37,338 nt of DNA from Cyanobacteriota bacterium erpe_2018_sw_21hr_WHONDRS-SW48-000092_B_bin.40 (GCA_030917395.1 JAUPUU010000533.1:1-37338), one strand, 5' to 3'; numbered from the stretch's first letter, positions 16,721-24,713 are shown. Program-made: numbers and translations. Notes: generated by a model from the letters alone, not told the origin.

Positions 16721-17125
16721 ATGAGTAAGGGCAAGATTCGGATATTAATCGGTAAACCGGGGCTCGATGGGCACGACCGGGGTGCCAAGGTAATTGCTAG
16801 GGCTCTTCGTGATGCTGGTATGGAAGTGGTTTATACCGGCTTGCACCGCTCTCCTGAAGAGATTGTCGAGACAGCTATTCAAGAAGACGTTGATGCTATA
16901 GGACTTTCGATTCTTTCAGGGGCCCATCTAACACTCTTGCCGAAAGTAGTTAAGCTTCTAAAAGAGCAGGGTGTTGACGACATCTTGGTCTTTGGTGGCG
17001 GAGTAATGCCCGATGAGGACCGCGATTCGCTCTTGAGTCAAGGTATTGCCGAAGTATTTGTACCGGGCGGAGCCACGGTGCGCACAATTGAATTTTTACG
17101 AAATAAGTTTCCCGGGCGAGAGTAA
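16721..17125 (+). CDS. Methylmalonyl-CoA mutase, B12-binding (small/C-terminal) subunit
   Basis: This 134-residue cobalamin-binding domain stands alone as a gene. The axial-ligand motif DxHxxG is DGHDRG (His18) after IRILIGKPGLDGHDRGAKV. SILSGAH and FGGGVMPDED complete the B12 pocket typical of the methylmalonyl-CoA mutase alpha-chain C-terminus. With a separate large catalytic subunit it would convert methylmalonyl-CoA to succinyl-CoA; relatives such as isobutyryl-CoA or ethylmalonyl-CoA mutases use the same type of small subunit. The large subunit is not in the window. The split-gene form is common in archaea and several bacterial phyla. The ATG at 16721 has a GGGG stretch six bases upstream. 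Together with pccB it supports a propionyl-CoA assimilation route. Confidence 0.9.
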   Translation: MSKGKIRILIGKPGLDGHDRGAKVIARALRDAGMEVVYTGLHRSPEEIVETAIQEDVDAIGLSILSGAHLTLLPKVVKLLKEQGVDDILVFGGGVMPDEDRDSLLSQGIAEVFVPGGATVRTIEFLRNKFPGRE

Positions 17126-17138
17126 GGCTTAAAAGCTG

Positions 17139-17195
17139 TAGCCTGTCCGCTTTACATCGTAAAACCACCATTGGCAGGTCGGTCGGACAAGGCTA
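17139..17195 (+). ncRNA. Candidate structured RNA downstream of the mutase gene
   Basis: TAGCCTGTCCG (17139-17149) pairs with CGGACAAGGCTA (17184-17195) over 11 base pairs with one bulged A. Inside the 34-base loop, TTTAC-ATC-GTAAA (17151-17163) forms a further 5-bp hairpin. It starts 14 bases after the mutase stop. No U-tract follows directly (TATTAATTT), so a classical terminator is a poor fit. It could be a 3' UTR structure, a small RNA or chance. Nothing matches the conserved cores of known riboswitches that I can recall. Confidence 0.35.
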
Positions 17196-17346
17196 TATTA
17201 ATTTCCTGGGTGACGTCTATTCATTTTCGTTATTTCGAGGCGTCGTTCTGGGTATATCAAAGTATGGAAATAACAGCCGATAAAAATCGATGTGATTAAT
17301 AGTGAGTTTTGCAGATTAATTCTGCTGGACTTATCTCTTGAAAGCC

Positions 17347-17355
17347 TGTTATACT
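17347..17355 (+). promoter_or_regulatory. Extended -10 promoter of the 67-residue gene
   Basis: TGTTATACT (17347-17355) is an extended -10 element. A partial -35, TGGACT, lies 18 bases upstream of TATACT. Transcription would start near 17362, giving a leader of about 33 bases before the GTG at 17395. Confidence 0.5.
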
Positions 17356-17371
17356 AGCGTCAAGTAACTCA

Positions 17372-17385
17372 TCTCCAACTGGAGA
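17372..17385 (+). promoter_or_regulatory. Hairpin that covers the ribosome binding site
   Basis: TCTCC (17372-17376), the loop AACT and GGAGA (17381-17385) form a perfect 5-bp hairpin. The 3' arm is the only Shine-Dalgarno sequence (nine bases before the GTG at 17395), so folding would hide it. This could make translation temperature- or factor-dependent. Confidence 0.45.
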
Positions 17386-17394
17386 CGGAAATCA

Positions 17395-17598
17395 GTGGAT
17401 AATTTTTTCTCAAACGATGAAACTGAAAAGAGCATTTTCGAAGGGGCGCCAAGCTTCTGGGAAATGCGTCATGGGATAAAAGAGTTGGCCATGTCTATGA
17501 TGCCAGAAGCTCGTGACGTAACAGTCAAGGGCATTCCTCAAGCATCAGCTCAGGCTCTTTGTCGCAATGACGATCTTACGGACCGAGCCTACGCTTAA
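17395..17598 (+). CDS. Small hypothetical protein (67 aa) in its own transcription unit
   Basis: The GTG start has GGAGA at nine bases. The product is acidic at its start (DNFFSNDETEKSIFEG) and amphipathic in the middle (WEMRHGIKELAMSMMPEA), with no signal peptide, membrane helix or known motif. An extended -10 lies upstream and a terminator-like hairpin 31 bases downstream, so it appears to be a complete monocistronic unit between the mutase and mazF genes. I do not recognise it. It is not a clear MazE-type antitoxin: it lacks an AbrB- or RHH-like N-terminus and is separated from mazF by 198 bp and a terminator. Confidence 0.55.
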   Translation: MDNFFSNDETEKSIFEGAPSFWEMRHGIKELAMSMMPEARDVTVKGIPQASAQALCRNDDLTDRAYA

Positions 17599-17628
17599 TT
17601 TCAACAATTAAGATTGGCTCACCGTAGG

Positions 17629-17651
17629 AAGGGTTCGAAAGGGCCCTTTTT
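17629..17651 (+). terminator. Rho-independent terminator-like hairpin
   Basis: AAGGG (17629-17633) pairs with CCCTT (17644-17648) and is followed directly by TTT. The palindrome AAAGGGCCCTTT (17638-17649) overlaps it. It sits 31 bases after the 67-residue gene. The stem is short, so efficiency is uncertain. Confidence 0.5.
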
Positions 17652-17796
17652 GTGTTGTTTATTTTCTGTCCACTGCAAAAGCTTCTAAACTTGCTACAAT
17701 TGTGTCGTCTAGGTCTAACCTGGGCGGCTGTTTACTTTTAGGCAGCTTTTACTAAGTAACATGGTTGCATAATCAAAGGATTCTATTCCTTAACCG

Positions 17797-18216
17797 ATGA
17801 ATTCGAAGCCGACAACGTACAGCAAAGGTGACGTCGTCTTGGTGTCCTTTCCGTACACCACCGATGATGGATCGACTCAGACTAAGCGTCGGCCTGCTGT
17901 GCTGATTTCAAATGACTACAATAACGCTCGTCTAGATGACGTGCTGCTCGTGCCTTTGACCAGTAATACCTCAAGAGCGGCTCGTGAGCCCACACAAGTT
18001 GAGGTTTTAATGAATACTCCGGAAGGTAAAGCCGCCGGACTCAGGCTCGATAGCGTTATCGATTGCACGGTTATTGCTACTATTCCGAAAACTCTTGTAG
18101 TCAGCAAAATTGGCGCCTTCCCTCAAGAAGTGATGGAGAAGGTGGACCAGTGTTTAATGATTGCCATGGCAATCGGAAGGCCAGTGGGTCAACCGGGGCC
18201 GCAACCTGGGCCATAA
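17797..18216 (+). CDS. MazF/PemK-family endoribonuclease toxin-like protein
   Basis: This 139-residue protein has the PemK/MazF fold signature: GDVVLVSFPYT at residues 11-21, KRRPAVLISNDYNN, then VLLVPLTSN and the C-terminal LRLDSVIDCTVIATIPK. MazF enzymes cut mRNA at short specific sequences and are normally paired with a MazE antitoxin gene just upstream. None is seen here, so it may be an orphan toxin, a housekeeping relative, or controlled from elsewhere. The proline/glycine tail (GQPGPQPGP) is unusual and arises where the gene overlaps the convergent acpS gene by 28 bp. AAGGA (17776-17780), the only ribosome-site-like sequence, is 16 bases from the ATG and lies in a small hairpin with TCCTT (17787-17791). 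Confidence 0.82.
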   Translation: MNSKPTTYSKGDVVLVSFPYTTDDGSTQTKRRPAVLISNDYNNARLDDVLLVPLTSNTSRAAREPTQVEVLMNTPEGKAAGLRLDSVIDCTVIATIPKTLVVSKIGAFPQEVMEKVDQCLMIAMAIGRPVGQPGPQPGP

Positions 18217-18584
18217 GCTAGAACGAAGGCTATAGCGTATTCTTTTTCGTGGCTCATGGTTAGCTCGAAGCTGGTCAGTCCGATTGATGCCGCCCGTTCT
18301 TTGGCCTTGCCATGCAGCTCTATGGTGGGAGCGCCTGAGGCCAAGCGGACGACTTCAATTTCTTTCCAGCCGACACCGATAAAGCCAGTCCCTAGGGCCT
18401 TTGAGGTTGCTTCTTTGGCGGCAAATCGCGCCGCCAATCGGGCGAGAAAGTCTTTGGGGCGCGACAAGACGTAGGCCTTTTCTCCAGCAGTCAATATGCG
18501 ATCGAGAAAGCGAGAGCCAAAGCGCTTATAGACCTCGTCAATGCGCTTTATTGAGCAAATATCGGAGCCAATTTTAAAGTTCAT
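18189..18584 (-). CDS. acpS: Holo-[acyl-carrier-protein] synthase
   Basis: This enzyme transfers the phosphopantetheine group from CoA to apo-ACP for fatty-acid synthesis. It has 131 residues, normal for AcpS. The Mg-binding residues are visible: D8 in IGSDICSI and E58 in RFAAKEATSKALGTGF; the closing FELTMSHEKEYAIAFV is also typical. The tail AYGPGCGPG is odd and is encoded in the overlap with mazF. It starts 15 bp after the folK stop on the same strand, indicating a folK-acpS operon. The ATG at 18584 is the obvious start because IGSD must lie at the N-terminus. Confidence 0.93.
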   Translation of the reverse strand: MNFKIGSDICSIKRIDEVYKRFGSRFLDRILTAGEKAYVLSRPKDFLARLAARFAAKEATSKALGTGFIGVGWKEIEVVRLASGAPTIELHGKAKERAASIGLTSFELTMSHEKEYAIAFVLAYGPGCGPG

Positions 18585-18599
18585 TTTTACTGTTCTTGC

Positions 18600-19157
18600 T
18601 TAAAGCTCGGGGGGCAGGTCGGCCGTGCGTGTACCAAACAGAACTACTTGCTCCGGCTCGGTCAATTCCTCGTGAAGCTGGGCTACGCTTTTTTCGAGGC
18701 CCGGGTGACAAATGTCGGGGGCTATTTCTAGAAGAGGTACGAGGGCAAAAGAGCGCAGATGCATTTTTGGGTGAGGCAAGTGAAGGTTGGGGCTCTCCAT
18801 AACGCTGTCGCCATAAAACAAGATATCTAGATCGATGATGCGCTCTTTTGCACGTTGATTGTTATTGTGACGATGCAGCTCCGTGAGTCGCTTTTCAATG
18901 TCTTGGCAAACATCGAGTAAATCTTCGGCGCTGAGGCTGGTTTCAATAGCAACTACTGCGTTGACGAACCATTGCGTATAGGCATCTCCAATTGGTTCTG
19001 TTTCGTAGAGGCTAGAGCATTCCAAAACTGTGATGCCGTGTATGTCTTTGAGAAATTGCATGGCTTGTTGTATATAGCCGAGGCGATCGCCTTCATTTGA
19101 ACCCAGGCCAATGAAGGCTTTTACTTTTCTTTTGTTGCCACGCAACTTTCTTTCCAC
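18600..19157 (-). CDS. folK: 2-amino-4-hydroxy-6-hydroxymethyldihydropteridine pyrophosphokinase
   Basis: This folate-biosynthesis kinase (HPPK) of about 185 residues transfers pyrophosphate from ATP to the pterin. The N-terminal AFIGLGSNEGDR, the substrate region SSLYETEPIG, the RxxxRxxDLDILFYGD loop (RAKERIIDLDILFYGD) and the C-terminal LPHPKMHLRSFALVPLLEIAP are all classic. The start is a GTG at 19157; an ATG is not available before the conserved core. It is divergent from the cytochrome gene over 74 bp, where TTTGTA and TATAGT (19185-19212) may serve the cytochrome side. It heads the folK-acpS pair. Confidence 0.95.
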   Translation of the reverse strand: MERKLRGNKRKVKAFIGLGSNEGDRLGYIQQAMQFLKDIHGITVLECSSLYETEPIGDAYTQWFVNAVVAIETSLSAEDLLDVCQDIEKRLTELHRHNNNQRAKERIIDLDILFYGDSVMESPNLHLPHPKMHLRSFALVPLLEIAPDICHPGLEKSVAQLHEELTEPEQVVLFGTRTADLPPEL

Positions 19158-19231
19158 AGACTTTGAATCCTTGATGAACTAGAGTTTGTAATTTGAATGG
19201 AACAATTATAGTATGACCCTCGGTCAACTCC

Positions 19232-19753
19232 ATGTATTCAGGCGATTCATTGAACTCTTCTTCTAGTAAGCCATCTATAACGACTTTTCCTAACTGGCGA
19301 CGACTACTGCCGTTTATTGTTTTGGCTGGTGTTTTCGTGTTTGGATTGTCTTTTCCTATCTCCAACTTTTTTATTGTCAGGGTGAAATTGCCCGATCAAA
19401 GTGGCAATGCTGCTTTCGCCCCGGTCTCTAAGATTCTGCAGAGTAGTTGCGTTGACTGCCATAGTGCCACAACCGATCTTGTCGCTTATCCGTTTTACGC
19501 TAAATTCCCTATCGCTAAAGACACAATCGCTCGTGACATGCTAGAAGGGCAGAAAGAGTTTGTTATTAGCAAAGCCCAAATATCAGGCACCGAGCTAATT
19601 TCAAATATTGATTTGGCAAAAATAGCGACTGTGGTAGAAGAAGGCAGCATGCCGCCCATTCGCTATAAAGCTTTGCATTGGGATGCATCACTCAATCGTG
19701 AACAGCGGCAGGCGATCCTCAATTACATTCAGAGTCGCAATCAGCAAAATTAG
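19232..19753 (+). CDS. Membrane-anchored c-type cytochrome, haem-binding domain
   Basis: This 173-residue protein has one N-terminal transmembrane anchor (about residues 27-46, LLPFIVLAGVFVFGLSF) and a periplasmic domain. The haem attachment motif CVDCH is at 73-77. A likely axial Met is in EEGSMPPIRYKALHWD (M140). This pattern, with YPFYAKFP and a closing REQRQAILNYIQ, matches the small haem-binding domain family (Pfam haem_bd). It probably carries electrons in or on the inner membrane; its partner is unknown and no other respiratory gene is close. The last four bases overlap the convergent phosphatase gene. The start ATG has no obvious ribosome site. Confidence 0.8.
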   Translation: MYSGDSLNSSSSKPSITTFPNWRRLLPFIVLAGVFVFGLSFPISNFFIVRVKLPDQSGNAAFAPVSKILQSSCVDCHSATTDLVAYPFYAKFPIAKDTIARDMLEGQKEFVISKAQISGTELISNIDLAKIATVVEEGSMPPIRYKALHWDASLNREQRQAILNYIQSRNQQN

Positions 19754-20448
19754 TTGAAGATGGCCTTATAGACAGCGTCTGTGTCAGCAAGATTTTTAAA
19801 TAGGTGCTGCGGATTTCTTTCTGCTAGATCTTGCCACGGTGTCTTGCCTGTATTTACAGCGATTACTTTTGCACCATAGCCATGAGCGCAGGCAATGTCG
19901 TTGACGCTGTCACCGACAATAATCACTTCTTCTGGGGCGAACTGATTAGCAAAATGATCCTGTGCTCTACTAACTGCAAAATGAGGAAGATCAAGGCGAT
20001 TAGCTGAGTCTGAGCCGTAGGCACCAATTTCAAAATAGTGATTGAGGTCAAAGAAATGCAACTTCTTTCGTGCGCCGATTTCTACGTTGCCGGTTAACAG
20101 TCCAAGAAAACACTGACTGTCAGCCCGAAGTCGATCCAAAATTTCCACTACACCTTCGTGCATAATCATCGTTTGAGAGGCCGACAATTCTTGATCAAGA
20201 TAGCTCAGATAGAGGTCAATCAAGTCATTGACCTTCTTTATTGCGTCCTTTTCAGCTCCTAGTTCTAGGCCTTGATTAGCAAATATCTCCCGCATAATCT
20301 GCGGATCGGTCTTGCCTGACATTGAAATTTTAGTGGCTTCTTCTGGTATGTCATGGCTTTCTTTCAGAGCGCGAGCCATGGCTCTGCGACCGGCCCCATT
20401 TGAAGAAATCATGGTTTCGTCGATATCGAAAAGAACTAGACGTTTCAC
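19750..20448 (-). CDS. HAD-superfamily hydrolase (phosphoglycolate phosphatase-like)
   Basis: This is a 232-residue cytosolic haloacid-dehalogenase-type phosphatase. Motif I is LFDIDETMI (the nucleophile is the first Asp of DIDET), motif II is LLTGN, and motif IV is IIVGDSVNDIACAHGYGA. A helical cap of about 100 residues follows motif I, as in Gph- and PGMB-like enzymes. The substrate is not predictable; phosphoglycolate or sugar phosphates are candidates. The GTG start at 20448 lies 16 bp after the diguanylate cyclase stop, so the two are probably co-transcribed. Confidence 0.83.
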   Translation of the reverse strand: MKRLVLFDIDETMISSNGAGRRAMARALKESHDIPEEATKISMSGKTDPQIMREIFANQGLELGAEKDAIKKVNDLIDLYLSYLDQELSASQTMIMHEGVVEILDRLRADSQCFLGLLTGNVEIGARKKLHFFDLNHYFEIGAYGSDSANRLDLPHFAVSRAQDHFANQFAPEEVIIVGDSVNDIACAHGYGAKVIAVNTGKTPWQDLAERNPQHLFKNLADTDAVYKAIFN

Positions 20449-20464
20449 TCTTAAACTCTCGTAT

Positions 20465-23323
20465 TTATTCCAGGCCGGTTTTCTTTAATGCTCTTTCCAT
20501 TTCGCGGGTGACATTGGTGAAAGTCGGTCCATTGGTTGACTGATAATCTTCTTCGAACACCCGTACTTGATCTCTTCCGCTGTTCTTGGCGACATACAAG
20601 GCTTTGTCTGCTTTTTCAATCAATTCGGAGGAGCTGCGAGCTTGTTTAGGATAACAGGCTGTGCCAAGAGATGCTGTAATTTTGCCAAGCCCAGGTACAT
20701 GTGTATTGCGTATCTGGCTGCAAAGTCGGTCGGCAATCAAGGCTGCTTCAAGCAGTGATGTCTCCGGCAGGATAATGCCAAATTCTTCGCCGCCATAGCG
20801 CGCTGCTGTGTCCCCGCTTCGTAAAAGGGTTTTGAGGATGGCACCGATCTGTCTGATGGCAGCGTCGCCGACAGGGTGGCCATGGGTATCATTGATGACT
20901 TTGAGTTTGTCGAGGTCGATCATTATTAGGGAAACAGGAGTGCCCTTTCTCTCTGCCGTGCGCAGTTCTTCAGTCAGGCGATTCTTGAAGTAGACATGAT
21001 TATAGAGGCCGGTCAGACCGTCGGTAATGGCTTGGTGTCTTACTTGAGCAAAGAGTTGAGCGTGGGCAATAGCCACCGCTAGCTGGTCGGCAATGGCCGA
21101 TACCATGCGGATCTCGTGCTCAGACCATTGCCTTTGGCTTTCGCACTGGTGCACAACCAGTACTCCCATCAATTGATTTTCATTCAAGAGTGGCGCAGCA
21201 ATCAATGACTGTGAACCAACTGTGTTGAGGTATTCGCTAAAGGCAGCACATCTAAAATCGCCGGCTACTTGATTAACTACCGATAGTGAGGCAGGCAGGG
21301 TCTCAAAAGTAAGTTTTGTTTGGGCATCGATTTCAACGTGTACTTCAGCTTCTGTTTGGTTTATTGTCTGGCTTAAGGCAATTCCTAGAACAGAGTTACC
21401 GGCATCGGTGACGATACTATTGATCTTGGCGTTAGGGTGAAAATCAATACTGCTGCCGTAAAGACTCAAGCCTTTGTGGCACTCGAGGTTTTCTTCGTGA
21501 TGTTCGTGGGTGACTATCAGCGGCCCTTCGGCCCGGGGTTGAGCAATCTGAACGCGATCGGCACCGAGTGCTTTGGAAAGCTCGCTGGTGACTGTATCGA
21601 GAATTGTATCTACATCGAGGGATGTGCGCACCGAACGAACAATATGATTGATTAGCTGTTCTTTCTCAGCTAGGGTTTTGGCATGGCTGTAGAGGCGGCC
21701 GTGAGCAATTGCTAGCGAGACCTGGTTGGCCACTGCTTCTACAAGCTCTAGCTCAGATGGAGACCAGGCCCTTACTTGGTCACATTGGTGCACAAGGATG
21801 AGGCCCAAAATACCAGTAGCTCCTTGGATCGGGCAGGCAATCAGAGTTTTTATCGAGCGCCAATCGGCGGCATCTGTGCCGCTGTCTTTGATAACTGGCA
21901 CCTGTGGTTGATTCTGGTTTTCTAAAACATCAAGCCAGATGATTGAGCCTTGATCAATAATGCGACGCAAAACATCGTTTTCTGAAATCAATACTTTGCG
22001 ATTCGTTAGTGAGTTGCCATTGAATTCTTCGTTCCACCAAACATAATCGAATGATAGTTCGTCATCTTCGAGCTCAGCGGTCTGATGGGTGTCAATCAAT
22101 GCCAAACAGCAGCGGCTGGCATTGAGATTTTGACCAAGTTCTTTAACTGTCGTATTGAGAATCTCATCTAAGTCGAGAGACTGCCTGACCGAATCAGAGA
22201 TTCTTTTGACCATATTTTTTTGGTCGCGATCGAGCTCTAAAGTGTTTGCCATTTCATTGAAGGCACGGGCCAGAAGGCCAAGTTCGTCGCTCGACTTAAC
22301 TTCAACTCTCTTGGAAAAATCGCCTTTGCCCAGCGATAGTGCCTCTCTCACCAGGCCGTTGATGGTCTTGGTGAAGTGTGATGTGGCCGAATAGGCTAAG
22401 ACGAAGGAGATGCCGATGGCACATGCTGCCAGCGAAATCATCAAAATTAGCCAGTCGTGAGCCGTTCCATATATAGTGCTTGTGGGCAAGCCCACGGTCA
22501 GCTGCCAATTTGTATTGGGCACATGGTCGAAGGCGTAGGCTCGGGGAGTGGGATCGGCGATGCCGATTGCCTCTAGAGTACCCTTTTGCTTGTGGGAGGC
22601 GGCCTGCACCGTCTTAGCGTGAGAGAAATCTTTGCCTTGCCAGAAGTCGTTTTCGATTGTGCGAGCAATGACGCGCTTTTCTGTATCTACCACGGCAATG
22701 ACTGCGCTTGATTGGTCGGCTAGGCCGGTAAGACCACTAAACAGATTGAGGACTGCTTTAGGATCTATAACAGCTACCAGTTGAGCTTTGATTTGACCAT
22801 TTTGCCAGACCGGTGCTGAGGCCAAAAGGTAAGAGTGGCCGTGATTATCGAAAACTGTAGCTGGACCCATGGCCGCTTTGCCCGAGGCCGTGGTGGAGGC
22901 CAGAAGTGCGCGCAAGGCGGTGGTTTCGGCCAGACTTTTTACTGCCCCATGGTTATCTCGCTCAGCTTGAGCCAAGACCTTTTCGCCATTGGGTGAGGTC
23001 AGAAATAGTTTGCTCCAGGATGGCTGGGCTACCAGAGCAGTGGAGAGCGTGTTGTTTGTCTGGGCATTAGAAGCCAAAGAACCTTTGGCGCTCAGTGAGG
23101 CTAGAGCTGACAGCGAATGTAGTTGCGATTCAATCCAGCTGGAAACGGTACGCACACCGGTTGCGGCCTGAAGTGTCGTAGCGCGCTCTGCTTCAAGCTT
23201 GAGGGTGCGGTATTCTTTCACTAGCGAAAAGCTACCGATAGCGAGCAAAGGCGCAGCCACACCGAGGCAGAGTAATACCATTCGGGAGCGGATATTCAAT
23301 CTTACTTTGCCGCTGTTTAGCAC
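20465..23323 (-). CDS. Diguanylate cyclase with Cache sensor, HAMP and two GAF domains
   Basis: This 952-residue membrane sensor should make cyclic di-GMP. The order is TM1 (about 13-33), a periplasmic double-Cache-like domain (about 40-285), TM2 (about 290-312), HAMP (about 315-365, ending in LLARAFNEMANTLELD), GAF1 (about 380-545), GAF2 (about 565-760) and GGDEF (about 770-935). The active-site motif is GGEEF near 844, and the inhibitory I-site RSGD lies five residues before it, so it should be active and feedback-inhibited. The two GAFs look like duplicates: both carry LVHQC/VVHQC followed by an R-x-W-S motif, typical of cyanobacterial GAFs. No chromophore-binding Cys is apparent. The start is GTG with GAGGA upstream. 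Confidence 0.92.
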   Translation of the reverse strand: MLNSGKVRLNIRSRMVLLCLGVAAPLLAIGSFSLVKEYRTLKLEAERATTLQAATGVRTVSSWIESQLHSLSALASLSAKGSLASNAQTNNTLSTALVAQPSWSKLFLTSPNGEKVLAQAERDNHGAVKSLAETTALRALLASTTASGKAAMGPATVFDNHGHSYLLASAPVWQNGQIKAQLVAVIDPKAVLNLFSGLTGLADQSSAVIAVVDTEKRVIARTIENDFWQGKDFSHAKTVQAASHKQKGTLEAIGIADPTPRAYAFDHVPNTNWQLTVGLPTSTIYGTAHDWLILMISLAACAIGISFVLAYSATSHFTKTINGLVREALSLGKGDFSKRVEVKSSDELGLLARAFNEMANTLELDRDQKNMVKRISDSVRQSLDLDEILNTTVKELGQNLNASRCCLALIDTHQTAELEDDELSFDYVWWNEEFNGNSLTNRKVLISENDVLRRIIDQGSIIWLDVLENQNQPQVPVIKDSGTDAADWRSIKTLIACPIQGATGILGLILVHQCDQVRAWSPSELELVEAVANQVSLAIAHGRLYSHAKTLAEKEQLINHIVRSVRTSLDVDTILDTVTSELSKALGADRVQIAQPRAEGPLIVTHEHHEENLECHKGLSLYGSSIDFHPNAKINSIVTDAGNSVLGIALSQTINQTEAEVHVEIDAQTKLTFETLPASLSVVNQVAGDFRCAAFSEYLNTVGSQSLIAAPLLNENQLMGVLVVHQCESQRQWSEHEIRMVSAIADQLAVAIAHAQLFAQVRHQAITDGLTGLYNHVYFKNRLTEELRTAERKGTPVSLIMIDLDKLKVINDTHGHPVGDAAIRQIGAILKTLLRSGDTAARYGGEEFGIILPETSLLEAALIADRLCSQIRNTHVPGLGKITASLGTACYPKQARSSSELIEKADKALYVAKNSGRDQVRVFEEDYQSTNGPTFTNVTREMERALKKTGLE

Positions 23324-23370
23324 GCTTTTGCCAGGTCCTCTAAAAGTATTTTGGGATTCCTGCTCATTGC

Positions 23371-23376
23371 ATTATA
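23371..23376 (-). promoter_or_regulatory. Candidate -10 box of the diguanylate cyclase gene
   Basis: A perfect TATAAT on the minus strand (23376-23371) lies in the 111-bp gap upstream of the cyclase gene. It would start a leader of about 40 bases that contains the GAGGA ribosome site. No clear -35 is seen. Confidence 0.4.
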
Positions 23377-23434
23377 GGCTTTATATAAAAAGAGGAAAGT
23401 GATTTTTCGTATAACCCGCAAAGAAATTTTTGAC

Positions 23435-24637
23435 TCAACTTTTCAAAATCAGGTCACTATCTGCTTTTTGTGAGGGGCTTCGGCGAGTGAGAGCTACAAT
23501 TTCGCCATAGGCTTTTTCAATGTCGAGCGGCACATTGTCTTTGAGATCGAAGTCTAGACCGAGGTGCATGGCTACCATAATTTCTTGTGCCGCTTGCTCC
23601 TTTTTGCCTTGAGCCAGGTAGGCATCGACTCTGACCATGCGTGCTGTCAAACAGGCATCTTCAAATTCGAGAGCACGGTCGCAGAGGTTGAGGCTTTTGA
23701 CGGTTTCACCAGCAGCAAAAGCGGCGCATGCTGCTGCTGCCAGTAAGCTGGCTCTCAATTCGCCGTCAACACCTTCATATTCTGAGGTCTGAATGAAACC
23801 AAGTTTGCTAGCGGCATATTGCCTCTGGCGAAAAGCTAACAATGCTTTGAGAAATGCAGTCTGCATACTGTCAGGAAAATTTTGCTGCAGGTGTTTGAGC
23901 ATTTTTCTTGACTGTCTACCTAGGCCAGCTTTCGTGTAAAGCAGACCAAGGTGCAAGGTGGCATTAGCGTCATTTTTTTGTTCTTGCCAGAGAGACATTC
24001 GCTCTTTCAACTCTCGAGAACTGTGCGGACGGCTCAGGTCAGAGAACCACATGCGCAGGTGGGAATTGCTCAGGCAGGCAACATACGCAAGGGCAAGAGC
24101 TACATGTGTTACTACGTAGGGCAAGAAATTCGAGGAGTTTACTTGGTCGAGTTTGGCACCAAGGGTAGTGACATTGTTCGCTGCGTCACCTAATGCACCG
24201 GAGAATGCACCAGATATGCCGAAGACGCCAGAGAGTGTCATTATCGGTTGCAGAATGAAATTTAGACCGAGGGTGAAGACGATGGTGTATCCCAAGAAAG
24301 TGGCAAGAAAAGGGTGGGGACGCATCACCAACGCTGGTATCAAAACTAAGGCGAAGAGCACCTGCAAAATTTCGCCGGCAAAACCAGCATAAGAATGCAG
24401 GGCGGGTATATCTCCTGCGCGCCAGTCAATCAGTATCAAGAAAGGCAAAACTAAAAAGAGTACTAGGCGCCAAGCAAAGGCTCGGTCATCGTCGTTTAGT
24501 GTCTCTTTCGTCAGTCTGTGGCGTTCTGTCCAGAGCCTGATAGATGTGTCGGCTGCCAGCATTACCGCTAGTGCCACCAGGCACCAGGAAGCGAAGGGAT
24601 GGCAGAGGAGCTGTTGGGCAACTGCACTGAGATTCAA
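23435..24637 (-). CDS. Membrane-TPR protein, apparent inactive paralogue of the neighbouring M50-like protease
   Basis: This 400-residue protein has an N-terminal membrane domain of five to six helices (about 10-200) and a C-terminal soluble domain of TPR-like helix pairs (about 205-385). It aligns without gaps to the next gene's product around the active site: E45-xL-x3-DR-x12-P65 matches E36 to P56 of the neighbour. The zinc motif HEIGH is replaced by DWRAG (71-75), so it cannot bind zinc in the same way. The motif WFSDLSRP in the loop before the TPRs matches WFVKKTRP there. It may regulate or scaffold the active protease. The TTG start at 24637 is supported by AAGG eight bases upstream. 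Its function is unproven. Confidence 0.65.
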   Translation of the reverse strand: MNLSAVAQQLLCHPFASWCLVALAVMLAADTSIRLWTERHRLTKETLNDDDRAFAWRLVLFLVLPFLILIDWRAGDIPALHSYAGFAGEILQVLFALVLIPALVMRPHPFLATFLGYTIVFTLGLNFILQPIMTLSGVFGISGAFSGALGDAANNVTTLGAKLDQVNSSNFLPYVVTHVALALAYVACLSNSHLRMWFSDLSRPHSSRELKERMSLWQEQKNDANATLHLGLLYTKAGLGRQSRKMLKHLQQNFPDSMQTAFLKALLAFRQRQYAASKLGFIQTSEYEGVDGELRASLLAAAACAAFAAGETVKSLNLCDRALEFEDACLTARMVRVDAYLAQGKKEQAAQEIMVAMHLGLDFDLKDNVPLDIEKAYGEIVALTRRSPSQKADSDLILKS

Positions 24638-24713
24638 AATGGATGCCTTTATTGGTAACCTGCAGGATCTCGACGATTATAAGAGGTAATCTACTGACAA
24701 GCCTGAGAGAAAT

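Noticed and set aside
17126-17394. Cobalamin riboswitch near the B12-binding gene
   Set aside because: No B12-box-like conserved sequence; the stem found lies downstream of the gene and is of another form.
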